Source: Lamellibrachia columna (taxonomy: Eukaryota; Annelida; Polychaeta; Sabellida; Siboglinidae). From it: a stretch of DNA of 64,000 nucleotides. The stretch is taken from NCBI GenBank assembly GCA_963662155.1, contig OY759274.1:44820065-44884064 (forward strand), in the 5' to 3' direction. Below the pieces are notes generated by a model, which made no database searches, was not told the origin of the DNA, and was given only the letters and a program-made list of their open reading frames with translations. Below, in pieces: positions 37,398 through 51,112 of the stretch; position 1 is the stretch's first letter; every line of letters begins with the position of its first letter. Made by a program: the position numbers and the translations under genes.

Positions 37398-37870
37398 ATG
37401 CCGGCTTGTTGGAAGGCTCTTCAACCTGAGTCGTACCAAGGCATAGACGGGAAAATAATGAAGACAGTCGTTGTCAACCTTCAGTACGTCAACGACTGCG
37501 CCATAATTACTCATTCTGCAGAGGAGCTCCTCACCAGCCCATACCTCTTTGTTGAAGTTCACCAAAGCATATGGACTTACCATCAACATCAAGGAGACGG
37601 GGGTCATCCGTTATCCTATCCCAGGCTGCAAAACAGGACCTCCAGAAACCAACGTCTCTGAAGGAACCTTTGAAGTTATTGGGCGTTTACTGTATCTAGG
37701 GAGTCACCTGTCCCGAAAGGCAACCATTGAAGAGGAAATTCAGCACCACATTTGTTGTGCTAGCATCTCCTATAGCAAGCTGCGTCACTGAGTCTTTGAC
37801 GATGACAACCTTAAGGAGACTGAGACTATTTGGGAATGAGGCCTGGGTTACTTTTCCCTGCTACCCAAAG
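37398..37870 (+). pseudogene. Non-LTR RT palm/thumb relic
   Basis: Two overlapping plus frames give VNLQYVNDCAIITHS, then LKFTKAYGLTINIKETGV, then YLGSHLSRKATIEEEIQHH and ISYSKLRH. This is the motif order of LINE RTs around and after the YADD box, with GLTxNxxKT and YLGS. The catalytic box is YVND, so the second aspartate is kept but the first is Asn. A frameshift separates the segments. Distinct from the other RT relics in the window. Confidence 0.75.
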
Positions 37871-37924
37871 ACCCCGCATGGAGAAAGTTCATCAACACTC
37901 CCTTGGGAAAACATTATGTACAAT

Positions 37925-38035
37925 ATGATGAAAAATGTGGTGACATGAAAGTTTCAGAGCTGTGTGGGATTGCAGTTTCAAATATTAATCATATTGTTGG
38001 GTTGAACAGGAAACCTATACAAATATTTACCACTA
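37925..38035 (+). mobile_element. CR1-like fragment
   Basis: The plus frame gives [21 protein letters not shown], a clear relative of the ADMKVSEQCGIAASKGNQILGL block in the CR1 relics of unit B, here on the opposite strand. Confidence 0.6.
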
Positions 38036-38067
38036 TTACTGCTAAGCAACTACCATTAAAATAGCCA

Positions 38068-38282
38068 TAATATATATATATACATATATATATATATACA
38101 TATATATATATACACACACACATATATATATATATAACTCTGTATATATATATATATATATAATTATATATGTATATATTATGTCGTATGTATGTATATA
38201 TATATATGTATGTCGTATGTATGTATGTATGCATGCATGCATGTATGTATATATATACACACACACACACGCACGCGCGCGC

Positions 38283-38352
<70 letters not shown>
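38068..38352. repeat. Compound microsatellite (AT, GTAT, CGCA, CA)
   Basis: Consecutive blocks of TA, GTAT, GCAT, ACGC and AC repeats. Confidence 0.95.
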
Positions 38353-38354
<2 letters not shown>

Positions 38355-38384
38355 ATACGTGTACAAGGTGCCAAGTGGGTACTT

Positions 38385-38770
38385 GTGACAGCACACCTGC
38401 AACTGGGGACCCAATTAATAAGCTCATAAAAACAAAGTTTGTGACAATAATTAACTCTAATTTGTTTTAATTGGTATTATAAACATTGTGGATCATACTG
38501 ACTAGCTTGCTTTAGAAGATACAATAATGATGACTGTACACCTGCAACTGAGAACCTGTCACACACACTCTCTCAACTGAGGACTTCCCATACACACTTG
38601 CAACTGAGGACCTTACAACACACACTCTCAACATAAGATTTCCCATAAACCCTTGAAACTGCAAACCGCTACATGTGCTCCCAAGCAAATACTTCCCCAG
38701 AGACACTTGTTAACGAGGATCCCTGCAGTCACTTCCCAACCGACGACTTTACATACACATTCGCAAAGAA
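38385..38770. repeat. Degenerate repeat based on CACCTGCAACTGAGGACC
   Basis: At least six diverged copies of a motif near ACACTTGCAACTGAGGAC at spacings of about 30-40 bases. The same motif in both orientations borders the long AC array at 43,920-44,009. Confidence 0.6.
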
Positions 38771-40134
38771 GAAACCATACATGCTCCTTACTGAAGACTT
38801 CCTAGATTGATTTCATATGGTGCGCTTTTCATGGAAAAATCTACTGTGTGGTGTGAATGTGGGTACACATATACATTGCCCTAGGCAACTTTACTATATA
38901 TATCTCAATTGTTACTGCTGCATGAAACCAATGACGTTACACTATATATAACCTTCATATGTATCAAATCTACTTCCTATATACAAGACACACAGTTTTG
39001 TTAACAGGTTCATCATTTTTATTCTTTACAATTACTGGCTATCAACCATTTTGTCTTGTATGAGCCATGCAGAAATATACTTGAAACGAATTAATTTTGG
39101 TACAAACTACGAAGCCAACACTTGGTAGAAAATGCAAATATGAATAGCACAAATGATGCACGCAACAGTCATTAGTAGAAATGTGCATGGTTCAAAAATA
39201 CATACGTCTATGCAATGCATAAATGACTTGGCTACACGCCTAACACACAATATAAGAGGAATATATAGGTCTTCCTATTGTCCCTTTTGCGGCCTTCTAC
39301 AAAAATCATTCACTTCCTTAATTTTTTCTTCTTCATCTGAATACAATTATACACATAATATTTGACTGCTTCCCAAGACCAACACTGCAATGCTGATTCC
39401 AGTTCCACTGCCTCCGCACAAGCCTTCTTTCCTGGCACTTTCATCATTGTGATAAATCTGCTCAAGTGTTTCTCTACTGCTGACTTCTCCTCGTGTGATC
39501 AAGGCTTTTTCCTCACAGTGCTGTGTCCTATGCAAAAGAAATTTTCACAGAACCATGAATGTACTTGAATAAGAATACAAATGTATTGCTATCTACAAAT
39601 ATTGAGAATACATTCTAAGGCTTGTTTAAAGAAAATTTTTGAAAACTATTTTTGCAAAAGAGTTGAACTTATTATTATTTAATAAAAATTAAATTTCTTA
39701 TATAGTGCAACATCGCACTCAGTTAGCCTTTTGGTGAGGGCTATTCCGTTAAAATGTGGAGGTGGACTTGAATTAGTAGCACTCACATTACAAAATCAAT
39801 GAGTAACTATATTGATGCACACTGTATACCGATGTTACAATTTGGTACTATCAGAAGTGACCAAAATTATTTCTGACACAGGAAATAATATGCCAGGACC
39901 CTACATTCAGAACCCATATGTGGAATGTGGAAATTCGGAGAATACCCCACCACAGAATTGCAAATAATTGGTACCCCACCAATGAATTTGGAATTATAGT
40001 GACCCCCACCAACGAATTAAAATGGAACAACCCTGAGCTCATCTCCTGAGAGAGAGACATGACTGATATTAAAACGATCATCTGCGTTACAATGGAAAGA
40101 GCAGTGTTTACATATATTGAACTGTTTAGTTGTG
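38771..40134. other. Intergenic, no convincing gene
   Basis: AT-rich. A minus-strand open stretch at 39,347-39,535 follows a possible acceptor (TTTTGCATAG) but has no motif I can assign. Confidence 0.4.
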
Positions 40135-40195
40135 GCCAGGCATAACCCTCGTGATCGGAGTTTGTGGGTGTGCTAACCACTCTGCCACCAAGATA
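40135..40195 (-). repeat. tRNA-like SINE relic
   Basis: The minus strand reads GGTGGCAGAGTGGTTAGCAC, a tRNA A-box region, followed about 35 bases on by a degraded B box (GGTTATGCC). The sequence does not fold as an intact tRNA and is most likely a SINE fragment. Confidence 0.35.
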
Positions 40196-40957
40196 TCTGC
40201 TACGACACATCAACGAGTGCTCTGCTATGATAAGCACAATAAGTTTTAAGTTCGGTTTTAGGGACAAAAAACATACGACCTTTAAGCATGGGAAAGTACC
40301 CCAACATTTTTTTTTAATACGTCCTTTTTTAAATATATTTAATTAAGGGGATATATGGAAGCTGGATAGGATTTTTTTGCACAGTGCAATTTTTACGCCC
40401 AAAGTGTAGAGTTGGTTTTTTCTAGTAAAAAATATATTGCAAATTTTCATGCCATACCCCGGGTCCATGGCAACAAACAAAATAGCTGCCAAATGACAGA
40501 ATTATAGCTCCTGTAAAATAATTACAACACATAAGTAGTGGATGTTTTATCATAATACTTTCACAATCATCATTGGCTTAGTTAACTCGAGAATTCCTCT
40601 AAAAAAATTCCAACATTATGAATATTTTCCTTCTTCTAAATTTTAAAAGTTATGATATTCTAAATTTAACATTTGTCAACACATTTTATTCACTACCCTC
40701 AAGATATTGCACAACACCAAATTTTTAAGGACATTTTTGGTGAATTTGCAGGCAGACACAACAATCCAAACGAGATGACAATATCATTTTAAATTCCAGG
40801 GTGTTGAAACAACCATGAACAAAATTTAGAGGTAAGTCACTATTATAAAAGTGAACTTTATTTATAATAAACATACAAAAATATTGGAATATGGAGGAAA
40901 CACATGTTGAGTAAGTTTGTTTTTCATAAAACATCATTCTAGCTACCATATGTCCCC

Positions 40958-43360
40958 TTATAATAAATAAATAGTACCGGTTTTCTTTGACTTTTGCCTA
41001 TTCCTTGGATGTTTCATTCCAGGGCTCTCTGGTGTGCAGTCCATGTCTGAAAGCAAGACAAAGAAAGATAAAACAAATAAATAAACCGAGTATATCGAAA
41101 ATTTGAACACTGTTTTCCCCAAGCAGTCATTACATTATAAGTAAACTTAAAAACTTCATTACAATGGCATGCAATACTGTTACACTACATTTTATGAGTT
41201 ATCCACGCATAACTTTTTCAAATAAAACCTTAACCTGACAGCACATGTATGGATACTAAACAATATGTTTACATATCTTAAAAGCATACCATCATCAGAT
41301 TCCGAGTCCAGATTTTTCGTCAAGGTGTTAGCTGAGTCATCCTCTGTGTCATCATCCTCTTCTCCCAACGTTCAGCTTGAACAGTCTCTGCAAAATACAA
41401 TTGACCAAATATCTTGTAGAGAATCGGCTGGGTTCTAAGCTTACAACAGTATTGATTAACACGTTATCAAAATTAAATATGTATCACTTCAGTCAAGCTA
41501 CTGTTAAAAATTTACAAAGAACACAGTCATGTAGTCAGCTAATCTTGATATAAAGTAATTATAACTTCCCTAAACCATCTTAACAGAACAGTAACTTTTT
41601 TCAGTAAATAAAATAAGGCCTCTGGGTCAAAGTCTTTATCTTTTCACTTATTTCATTGAAGTTTTTATCTTTTCACTTTGCAATCTCCCCTTCATAAATT
41701 ATTAACTTTTCTATGCCATCTAAATAAAACAGTAACTTTTCCAGTAAAAACTATAAACTAACCCTCTGGGTCAAAGTCTATTTCATCGAAGTCTTTATCT
41801 TTCCACTTTGCCATCTCCCCTTCGTTAACCGCATGAAGCACCTTTGTAACCTTGGCTGCTTCAAGAAGGTTGTCAGGCAGTCTGTAGAAGGAGCGATGGA
41901 TCCTGATGTCGTGGCCCAGAAAGTTGGCGAGGATGTCTTGACTGTTTTCACTTAGACTGAGTACCTGACACACTGTTGCCAGTTGTTTGCGCAGATTTGT
42001 TGAAGTCATAAGTTCTGGGCGATTTGCACCACATTCCTTAGCATACCTTCGAAGACAATCATGCCCTCTGTACGGCATAGCTGCGACACCGGGTCTAGCA
42101 AACAGGAAATCAGACTGAACTCCAGCAAGTTCTCTTTTCATGATCATAGCCTGTAATGCTGCCAGCATACGCCGGGTTAGAAGCACAGGAACTTGCCTTC
42201 CTCGTTTGCCTTTGGTTTCTACTCTGGTATGACTTTTACACAAATGAACTTCAAACTTTGAGAGATTTCTGAACTTCCCTTGAAGGCTCTGTTTTGTTTT
42301 TTACTGCTGTTTCATAGTCAGACAATTTCATACGCTCTGCTTCCCCACTCCTCCTCCTGTTAAACAAGATCACTTGTGCCAAAGTAAGCTGAACTATGTC
42401 AACATAGGCATTTATGTCCTGAGTCATTTCCGACAATTTCTCTTAAATTTTCCCAGATAAGTGCTTCTGCAACTTTACAACATCTTCAATCAAAGGCAAG
42501 AGGCGTGGTCTGTTGTACTGGTTTTCTCTCAAAGTTGACCGAGACACTGTGCTAATTCTGTCACTCCATTCACTGGCATATAGGTCCAGAAATGCTTGAG
42601 CCTTCTTTATTTTTTCATCATTGCTTTCAATCAGGCCTGTTGACTGAAGAAGCTTGGCACACTTCATCAAACTGGCTCCAAGTTTCAGTGGCAGAGAAGG
42701 AGTCTTATAACTGTGGTTCTTTTCATCATAACCAGCAACTTCTCTAACCCCCTGAAGGAGCAGTTCCCAATTAATGGGCTCAATGCAACTTTCCAAATCT
42801 GTTGTTGTACTGGTGATCTTCCTGATGCTTAAAATCAGTCTTCCAAGCTCTCTCAGTTTGTTGGCTATGTAACTGCGATTGTGAATTTCATGACCATATT
42901 TTTCATACAGCCGAACTCCGTATGCTGTTAACAAAGAGTCACTTTCTATTGTATATCTCACTTCATCATCCACCATGTGAAGCAGAATGTTAGCATACAG
43001 ATCTCTGCTCTTCACTTTCAGTGGCAGAAGAAGTTTCCCATTTTTAATGGGTTCGTTACGTTTTGCTTTAACATGGACATTTTCGTTCAGTGGACAGGTC
43101 TTCTGGTGTTTCCACAAGTCTGTTTTGACATACATACTACATAGCCCAGCAGTATTCACAAGGTACATAATCACTAGTTTGTGACAATTGAGTTGGTCTG
43201 GCTCTGTATCTTGGAATAATGCAGCCGGATCCATTTTCAATCACGCTGTAATTGTGATTAAAGTCACCTTTGTTAACCAAGGCTGCCCAAGCTGCCCTTC
43301 TTTCTTTTGATTTTTTAGTAAGATTTAGCACTTTTGCTACTTCCAACTCATCTGCATGTA
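40958..43360 (-). pseudogene. Tyrosine-recombinase-like C2H2 protein gene, broken, at least three exons
   Basis: Main exon 41,763-about 43,360, then 41,290-41,387 and 40,958-41,046 (stop), all minus, with matching splice sites and compatible phases. The N-terminal part has a zinc-finger-like PCEYC...YVKTDLWKHQKTC. The C-terminal part has TNLRKQLATVCQ and LGHDIRIHRSFYRLP, resembling the R...HxxR...Y box-II order of tyrosine recombinases, followed by an acidic tail (EDDDTEDDSANT). Damage: a frameshift at about 43,138 inside the zinc finger, an in-frame TAA at 42,443-42,445, a frameshift near 42,255, and a one-base loss in the second exon. Genes of this layout are common in fish and invertebrate genomes and their function is unknown to me. 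Long-read indel errors could explain some shifts but not the stop. Confidence 0.72.
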
Positions 43361-44009
43361 CTTGTTTGAGCTTTAGGCCAGAAATAAAATGTTAACTAAC
43401 CTTTATTGACTATTGGACGATTAAAAGATTTTCAATTGCAAGACGGAAGTGATCATATCTCTTAAAGCGCCGCGACACATTACCGTCTTCTTCAGTAAAC
43501 GCTAGCGCTTATATTTTCGCTCACCGCGGTTGCACTATTTGGACCGCAAAAACACAATATACTAAATGAATGTATGCTTTTGCCAGACTAAATTTACACT
43601 ACAAAATTCCTCAATCTTATAGAAAAGTACAGAGGCTTTAAAAATAGAGAATATATAACGTCAAACTGTAGAATACTCACGTGTAACTGTTGCCGAGTAA
43701 TTGCTTCCACGACACGAAAAGTCCGGAACTGCCCGCGGCTTTGCTAGCGCATGCGCACAACGAGTTTGTGTGTGATGAAAGTGTAGCGGGAGCTTTGAAA
43801 TCGTCGAGGTGCACACACACAGATAACACACGAAACTCATCGAAACTGTCAAATAAGAACTTTACTAATTTTAGTCTAACTCAACTCAAACAACGTTTCT
43901 GTACCCATTAATACAAAAACACAACTGAGGACGTGGCCTGAGGTCCCCAGTTGACGGGTGTGTGACGGGTGTGTAAACACATGCAGGTCCTCAGTTGGCA
44001 GCTAGTACA
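43361..44009. other. Intergenic, no gene seen
   Basis: Contains two inverted copies of GTCCYCAGTTG at 43,925-44,000 next to the AC array. Confidence 0.5.
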
Positions 44010-45552
<1,543 letters not shown>

Positions 45553-46300
45553 GAATGTGGAAGGGCCTCCGCTCGGTGTTCGACGGACAGACCAAGGGGT
45601 GTTGCTTCCACTGGAGCCAGGCGGTGTGGCGAAAAGCACAGGAACTAGGGTTACATCAACTGTATTTGAATGATGAAGGAACGTACAAATTCATCAAGAA
45701 GGCAGGCCTACGTGTATTTTGTTAGTTTGGATTAACTTGGAGAAACTAAGCAAAAATAACACTTATATTATATCTCATAATTTACATGTTTCCTTTTTTC
45801 GTAAATTTTATACGTATTTCGTGTGTATCTGTTTTACAGGTATTCACACTTCCTTTCCTGACGGCTGAACACATTTCGGCAACGTTCGATGCACTAATGG
45901 CGCAGACGACCACGTTCGCGCTAGTCGACCTGATGGATTACATCCAACGCAACTGGTTGCGCAGCCGCGTGTGGACGACGGACTCCTGGTCGGTTTACAA
46001 CCAGAGCGTGCGAACGAACGACGTTGAAGGATGGCACCATCGAATCAACCACCGCGGCAACGGCACAGCCCCGCCTTTTTATAGGTTGGTGCCCTTGCTG
46101 TTCACGGAAGCCCAACTCGTACCAATAATTTCGAGATTCGTCTGCGAGAAGCTGAAGCGCTACCAGCGAAACGCTACCGACGGCTGCAAGGCAAAATCTT
46201 CGAGTTGTGGACCAAGTACGCAGCTAACGACATTTCGACGTCACAACTGCTCAAGTCATGTGGTGGCAATGTGAAAGCACCAACCCTATCAAATAACTGA
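45553..46300 (+). pseudogene. MULE-like transposase(-derived) gene, 3' part, frameshifted
   Basis: Exon 45,553-45,701 encodes MWKGLRSVFDGQTKGC, then CFHWSQAVWRKAQELGL and YKFIKK. Exon 45,840-46,300 continues in phase with VFTLPFLTAEHI, WTTDSWSVYNQ, VRTNDVEGWHHRIN and an LKRYQR block. CxFHWSQAVWR and NxVEGWHxxIN are typical of the second half of MULE-type transposases that occur with FLYWCH-like zinc fingers in animals. The 138-base intron has a GC donor (AAGAAG|GCAGGC). Near 46,170 a frameshift occurs: the family-like C-terminus (RRLQGKIFELWTKYAAN to a TGA at 46,298) is in another frame. The N-terminal half is not seen. Whether it is a transposon copy or a domesticated gene is unresolved. Confidence 0.72.
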
Positions 46301-47619
46301 GTAGTTGTAGATATGGGTGCGAAGCGTTATCACTATTCTTGAGAAATGTCATGATACGAGCCGTCGTCATTTTTTCATTTGTACATATGTTTCCATTATT
46401 ATATGTCTGTATAGGCGATATTCTACATATGTAAATAAATATATCCCGTTCCGTAAATGTCGCTAACTCTTGATAATCAATAAATAAGTTTTTGCTATAC
46501 GTATACATGGTCTTCACACCTTTCTTGAAATATCAAATGAAGCCAAATACCCAAGTAATGTATATTTACAAACATAAACGCAAACACGAAGAATACGTTT
46601 CTTTCCATAATAAACAGCATGAAAATCAGACCACAGTATTTGGAGAAATTACGAATCGTTGATGTAGATCCGTATGCGTTGCCAAATTCAACATGGTCCA
46701 ACAGTTAAGCAAGTTTTCCAGCACTGTCCTACCCAGACATAGTAAATTATTTGATATTTACTAAGAGTTTCTACACCATGGGTGAAGGCATGGAAAAGCT
46801 TAGAGGCCTACAATCAGTTGACGTCTGGTTGGATCAGCGATGTGGTGGTTTCCGTGGAAAAGGTGGGAGGACTGTGTGAAGAAAGATTTGGCGGGTTTGG
46901 GAGGAGAGTGGAGAACAACAGAGAGCGATAGAGGGAGTGGTGACAGGTGGTGGATACGGTAGTGAAGGGGAAGTTGACACCCAGTATCGATGCCAAGCTC
47001 AACCGGACTTCAGGGGTAAAGAGGAAAGCAACAACATAATACGTATGTAATACGTACGTAATGTATAATAAATACTATGCGCATGTCATGTGTTTGAACA
47101 TCTAAGTGTGTGCATATGATTAATATATTTACCTTCTTTACAGCTTTTATTTTTTTATAATTCATTCAGATCTTTAGAAATTGGAATGAGCCAAATGCAA
47201 TAAAAAGTATTTTCCACGTTAATAGCTGAATAATAATAAATTATTTGCATCAAACCGACTATGATGGCGCCCAGAAGTTCCAATCATACCGCTAGAAAAG
47301 TACTTGCATAAACTAGCAAAGAGAATCTGTTCAAAATTAGAATTCCGAGGAAAAAAGCCGGATTATCGCGCGTGCGGAAACATGTCCCATTACCATAGGC
47401 CATGGCTACTCCCACCGTTGGTAATGCACCGGCAGTCGTGTCTAATTACATTCTCACAGCACATATAAAATGTACGTTCACAAAGCCATGCAATAGTTGT
47501 CATATGTAATAATAAAAAAAAGATATGCGTAGTGATGTCGGTTTGTAATTCAAACTACGGCAAGAAAACATACAATTTCCCCGTTAACGCCCACGTTAAC
47601 ACAGTATTATTTAATTGGT
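46301..47619. other. Intergenic, no gene seen
   Basis: AT-rich. A purine-rich stretch at 46,830-46,960 is open on the minus strand without recognisable motifs. Confidence 0.5.
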
Positions 47620-47635
47620 TTGGTAATTTACCACT

Positions 47636-47800
47636 GGGCCGACCTATCTATAACTAAGCGCCATCATATCATTTATCATTGGGCCGAGCTGTCTCGACAC
47701 CTGGGCCGAGTTGTCTCAAAATCGGAGCCGAGCTGTCTCGAACTGGGCCGAGTTGTCCCAGGCCGAGTTGTCCGTGGGCCGAGTAGTCCAAGCACCTATT
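47636..47800. repeat. Degenerate GGGCCGAGTTGTC cluster
   Basis: At least seven copies of GGGCCGAG(T/C)TGTC-like motifs at irregular 17-45-base spacing. It resembles the subterminal repeats of a DNA transposon, but no terminal inverted repeat was found. Confidence 0.6.
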
Positions 47801-47814
47801 TTCAGTGGTAACCA

Positions 47815-47930
47815 GACGCAGAACTCGACGGTTCTTGCAGAACTCGGCAGAACTCGACGGTTCTTGCAGAACTCGACGGTTCTTGTAGAACTCGGAAGAA
47901 CTCGACGGTTCTTGCAGAACTCGCCAGCCG
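47815..47930. repeat. Near-palindromic minisatellite AGAACTCGACGGTTCT
   Basis: Four or five units of a repeat combining GCAGAACTCG and ACGGTTCTTG. AGAACTCGACGGTTCT is an imperfect palindrome. Confidence 0.75.
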
Positions 47931-49019
47931 CTGATATCCGCCCTCGGGCCGATGATTGCGTGCTGGCTGAGTTATTGTCACTACTTCGTTTTGTCACCAC
48001 TCCATGGCGTTCCCGTGAAGAGCCAGCATCCAATATGCGTCATTATCGAAATTCTACACTAAATTTTGTTGGCCTGATTTAACTTTTTAGTTTGACAGTT
48101 GTCAGTCCCGTGACCTAGTTTTACCTGTGCAGTCCACTGGCGACCTCGGCTGTGTTTACGCCTGTGAGTGTGTAAAGAATAGGTTTTTTGGTATATTCAC
48201 ACAATTGACACCAAATGGTATAAATTGTTCTGGTTTCCGATTGACAAAAACATGTTAAAGGTGAGTGAGAAGTTTTATATCTAAGAATGTTCACAGTAAT
48301 CGTTTTTGATGGCTGGTAACAACTGGACCCTAACTGGCTCGCCCACCGCCTTGTCTTTCACTGCTAATGCAGAACATAGTTTCCATATAACGCGCGTTTA
48401 AATCATGTCTATTTAAAAGATGAATAGTTACCATCACAGTGTGCTACAATCTTATGTTGGCAACGGGGAGAATTGAAATGGAAACTTATGTGTACGCACC
48501 CCTGTTACATTGATTTGTTTACACACACATATTCATGATTCCTCTTTTATATAGCAATCCCTTGTATCATACTGATAAAGCAAGTATAATTAATGAATAA
48601 AAATACCAAAAGGTAACACGATAAATATATTAATGTCTCGGAATAAAATATCCCTTTTATATCTATCAAGTATAGATGTTTTGTGCATTTTTTTAAAGTG
48701 AAAATATTTGTAGTTTCTTAGTGCAATACGTAGGCCATTCCAAAGTTTAACACAAGCGATAGAAACACATTTAGCCCTTAGTGTAGTATGAACTTTAATT
48801 TTGTTGAATTTGTCCCTTTGCCTTGTGTTTAGCTAACTATCTTCATTAAAATATTTTCAAATATATTCACAGCTTTAACCCAAATACCTGGCATTTAAAG
48901 CGGGCCTTGAAAAGCAAGATATGAATCAAAAACAACAAAATGAACATGTTAGTGAAAATAAAATGATTAGACTATGTTAGTAAGAATTGTTAAACAATTT
49001 AATACTGTATCAATAATTA
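47931..49019. other. Intergenic, no gene seen
   Basis: AT-rich. A possible donor (TTAAAG|GTGAGT) at 48,255-48,265 has no convincing exon before it. Confidence 0.4.
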
Positions 49020-49200
49020 TATAAACCTTGTTTATTTACAAACATAACTTTAAACATGATGTACATGCACCTTTTAAATTTGTTATATTTTAAGTCATAG
49101 TTTTGTCTTAATTTATTTATTATCATTGGTTGTTTTACTGTGCCAATTGTATAATTCAACTTCTATAGTTGCCATTTTAATAAAATTATTATTATTATGA
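49020..49200 (+). mobile_element. Solo 3' end of the unit-A LINE family
   Basis: Aligns with the reverse complement of about 20,835-21,010: shared blocks include CCTTGTTTATT, ACAAACATAACTTTAAACAT and GTTGCCATTTTAATAAAA. Followed by an ATT microsatellite tail. A 5'-truncated independent insertion. Confidence 0.78.
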
Positions 49201-50649
49201 AAAAAATTATTATTAAATTATTATTTATTAATTCTTTAAAATAACAGTATTTTGACAGTTGTGTTCTCTCGTCTTAGATAGTTAAATTGCTTAAAAGGTT
49301 GATACTTTTTTCTGGAAATTTAAATAATAATAATATGTACACTGGTCTTCGGTCAAGATACGGTTCCCCAATTGGCTGTGTCTCCCTCAGTATTCGTGAA
49401 TTGAGATGTTTCAGCCAAGCACACTTGATGTCAGTCTTACTGACATGTTGGTATCTGGAAACGTGTTATAATTTATTAATTTTAAACAAGACGTCAGTGC
49501 ATTCATGATTGTAATTGCTTTATTTGTAATCAAATCAATTGCTTCCGCAGCCCACAGACATAAAGACATTTGGCTGGATTGTCCGAATGGTGTAAAACAT
49601 TACGATCCCCCTGGACGTTTAGTTTTACTTGCCCTAACATTTCAACCCTACATATGCAGTCCCTCTGAATATGTAGTCTGACCACCCCCTATGTTTGACA
49701 TGTACCTACCCATACAGCAGAGCAGCTGCTTCATGACTGCACTTGTACATCCTTAGGGGACACTCGCATATTGACGTGTTGATGCCGTATGCATTATTGA
49801 GATCAATCTGTAACAATAAATTAACTTACAAGGGACATATACAACTGTCAAACATAGTTCAGGAATGTGAATATTTTGGACTGCTGTAAATTAACATAAT
49901 AAGTAATGAATATTAACATGAAAATACCACAATAAATATCATTATAACTCACATCCTGTGAGAATAAATACGAAATATATCTAGATAGAAAATGCATTAG
50001 GCTTAGCTTAAATTAGGTCTTGCTTTTTAAACAACATAACATCATGGTCTTGTTCATAGTACCGGTAGGCCTACATGATACTATTCTTAAGTTGTCCTAG
50101 TCACCTTAGCAGAGTGCGGCCCTGTTGCCTATAACGATTCATATAACTATATCGATAAGGCTAAACCTTAGCCATGCCTAGGGACAGACTAAGCCTAGGT
50201 TAACCTTAACTATGCCTAGGACTAGGTTAAGGCCATTGTCCTGGCCCAAGCCAAGCCAACGAGGTTGTTGCTACACTGGTTTTTGACATAGTATATATTA
50301 ATGTAAGCATAAAGATATTTCACTTAAAGTTTAACCTGCTATTAAATTAAGTACTTACTGTAACTTTGTAAGATGTGTCCCTCATTGGCGCATTGACGAA
50401 TGCTTCGTCCCTTCGATGTGGAAGCAATCGGAATTGTATAAAACTTTTTAAATATGACCGCTGTCAACTGCCGCCTTACTCTTGTCTTTCTTTGTAATTT
50501 AATCTTCCCTGTTGTATAGTTCATATAGAACTGGAGCGAAAACGCCATGATACAATTGATAAAGGTACAGTAAAGCGATGAATTAGTTGTAAACAATAAG
50601 GTAACTAGGTGGGCGATAAGACGCGTTGCTCGGGAGGTCGCCAGTCGGC
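49201..50649. other. Intergenic, no gene seen
   Basis: AT-rich tail of ATT repeats (49,185-49,235), then unique sequence. A cluster of CCTAGG/AACCTTA-like short repeats occurs at 50,150-50,230. Confidence 0.5.
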
Positions 50650-50653
50650 TTAA

Positions 50654-51108
50654 GGGTTCAGCACTCAGTTACATTTCCCATTGGTGGCCATGTTAACGTT
50701 TTGCATGATTATAAGAAAACTTGACCATCCAAAATTCTGAAATTTCTTACCTGCCGTCATCATCATTTCATTGACATGCTGACGGAGTTTAGTCAAAATT
50801 AGACATTTCTAACTCTTTTAAAATGGCTGAACGTGTCATGCCCATCAATGTTTACCAATTTCTGCATGAATTACTACGCACACGAGCATTGTGGTGAAAA
50901 AAATTGCCAAAAATCCTTCCGCCTATTGAAATCATCTAAAAATCCACAGTTACACTGCCAACATGTTCTACCAGCAAACCTGCCAATGTGTCTGCTCAAA
51001 TGCAGTTATGTCAGATGATATGATTTTTTTTAAATGACACATACCTAAAATTACTGTGCCCTACATTCGTCTGTAACACACCAGGAAGTCTAACTGGGGC
51101 ATGATACC
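50654..51108. mobile_element. 455-bp inverted-repeat element, independent insertion
   Basis: Same family as 14,612-15,060 in opposite orientation. It has the clearest ends: GGGTTCAGCACTCAGTTACA on the left, and the right end reads GGTATCATGCCCCAGTTAGA on the minus strand, both followed by (A/T/C)TTCC. TTAA is duplicated at 50,650-50,653 and 51,109-51,112. The internal open frame is broken by stops. Confidence 0.85.
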
Positions 51109-51112
51109 TTAA

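Noticed and set aside
39347..39535. Possible minus-strand exon
   Set aside because: One candidate acceptor but no donor, partner exon or recognisable motif.
48190..48262. THAP-like exon (WYKLFWFPIDKN before a GTGAGT donor)
   Set aside because: The cysteine pair of a THAP domain is absent and the frame meets a stop just upstream.
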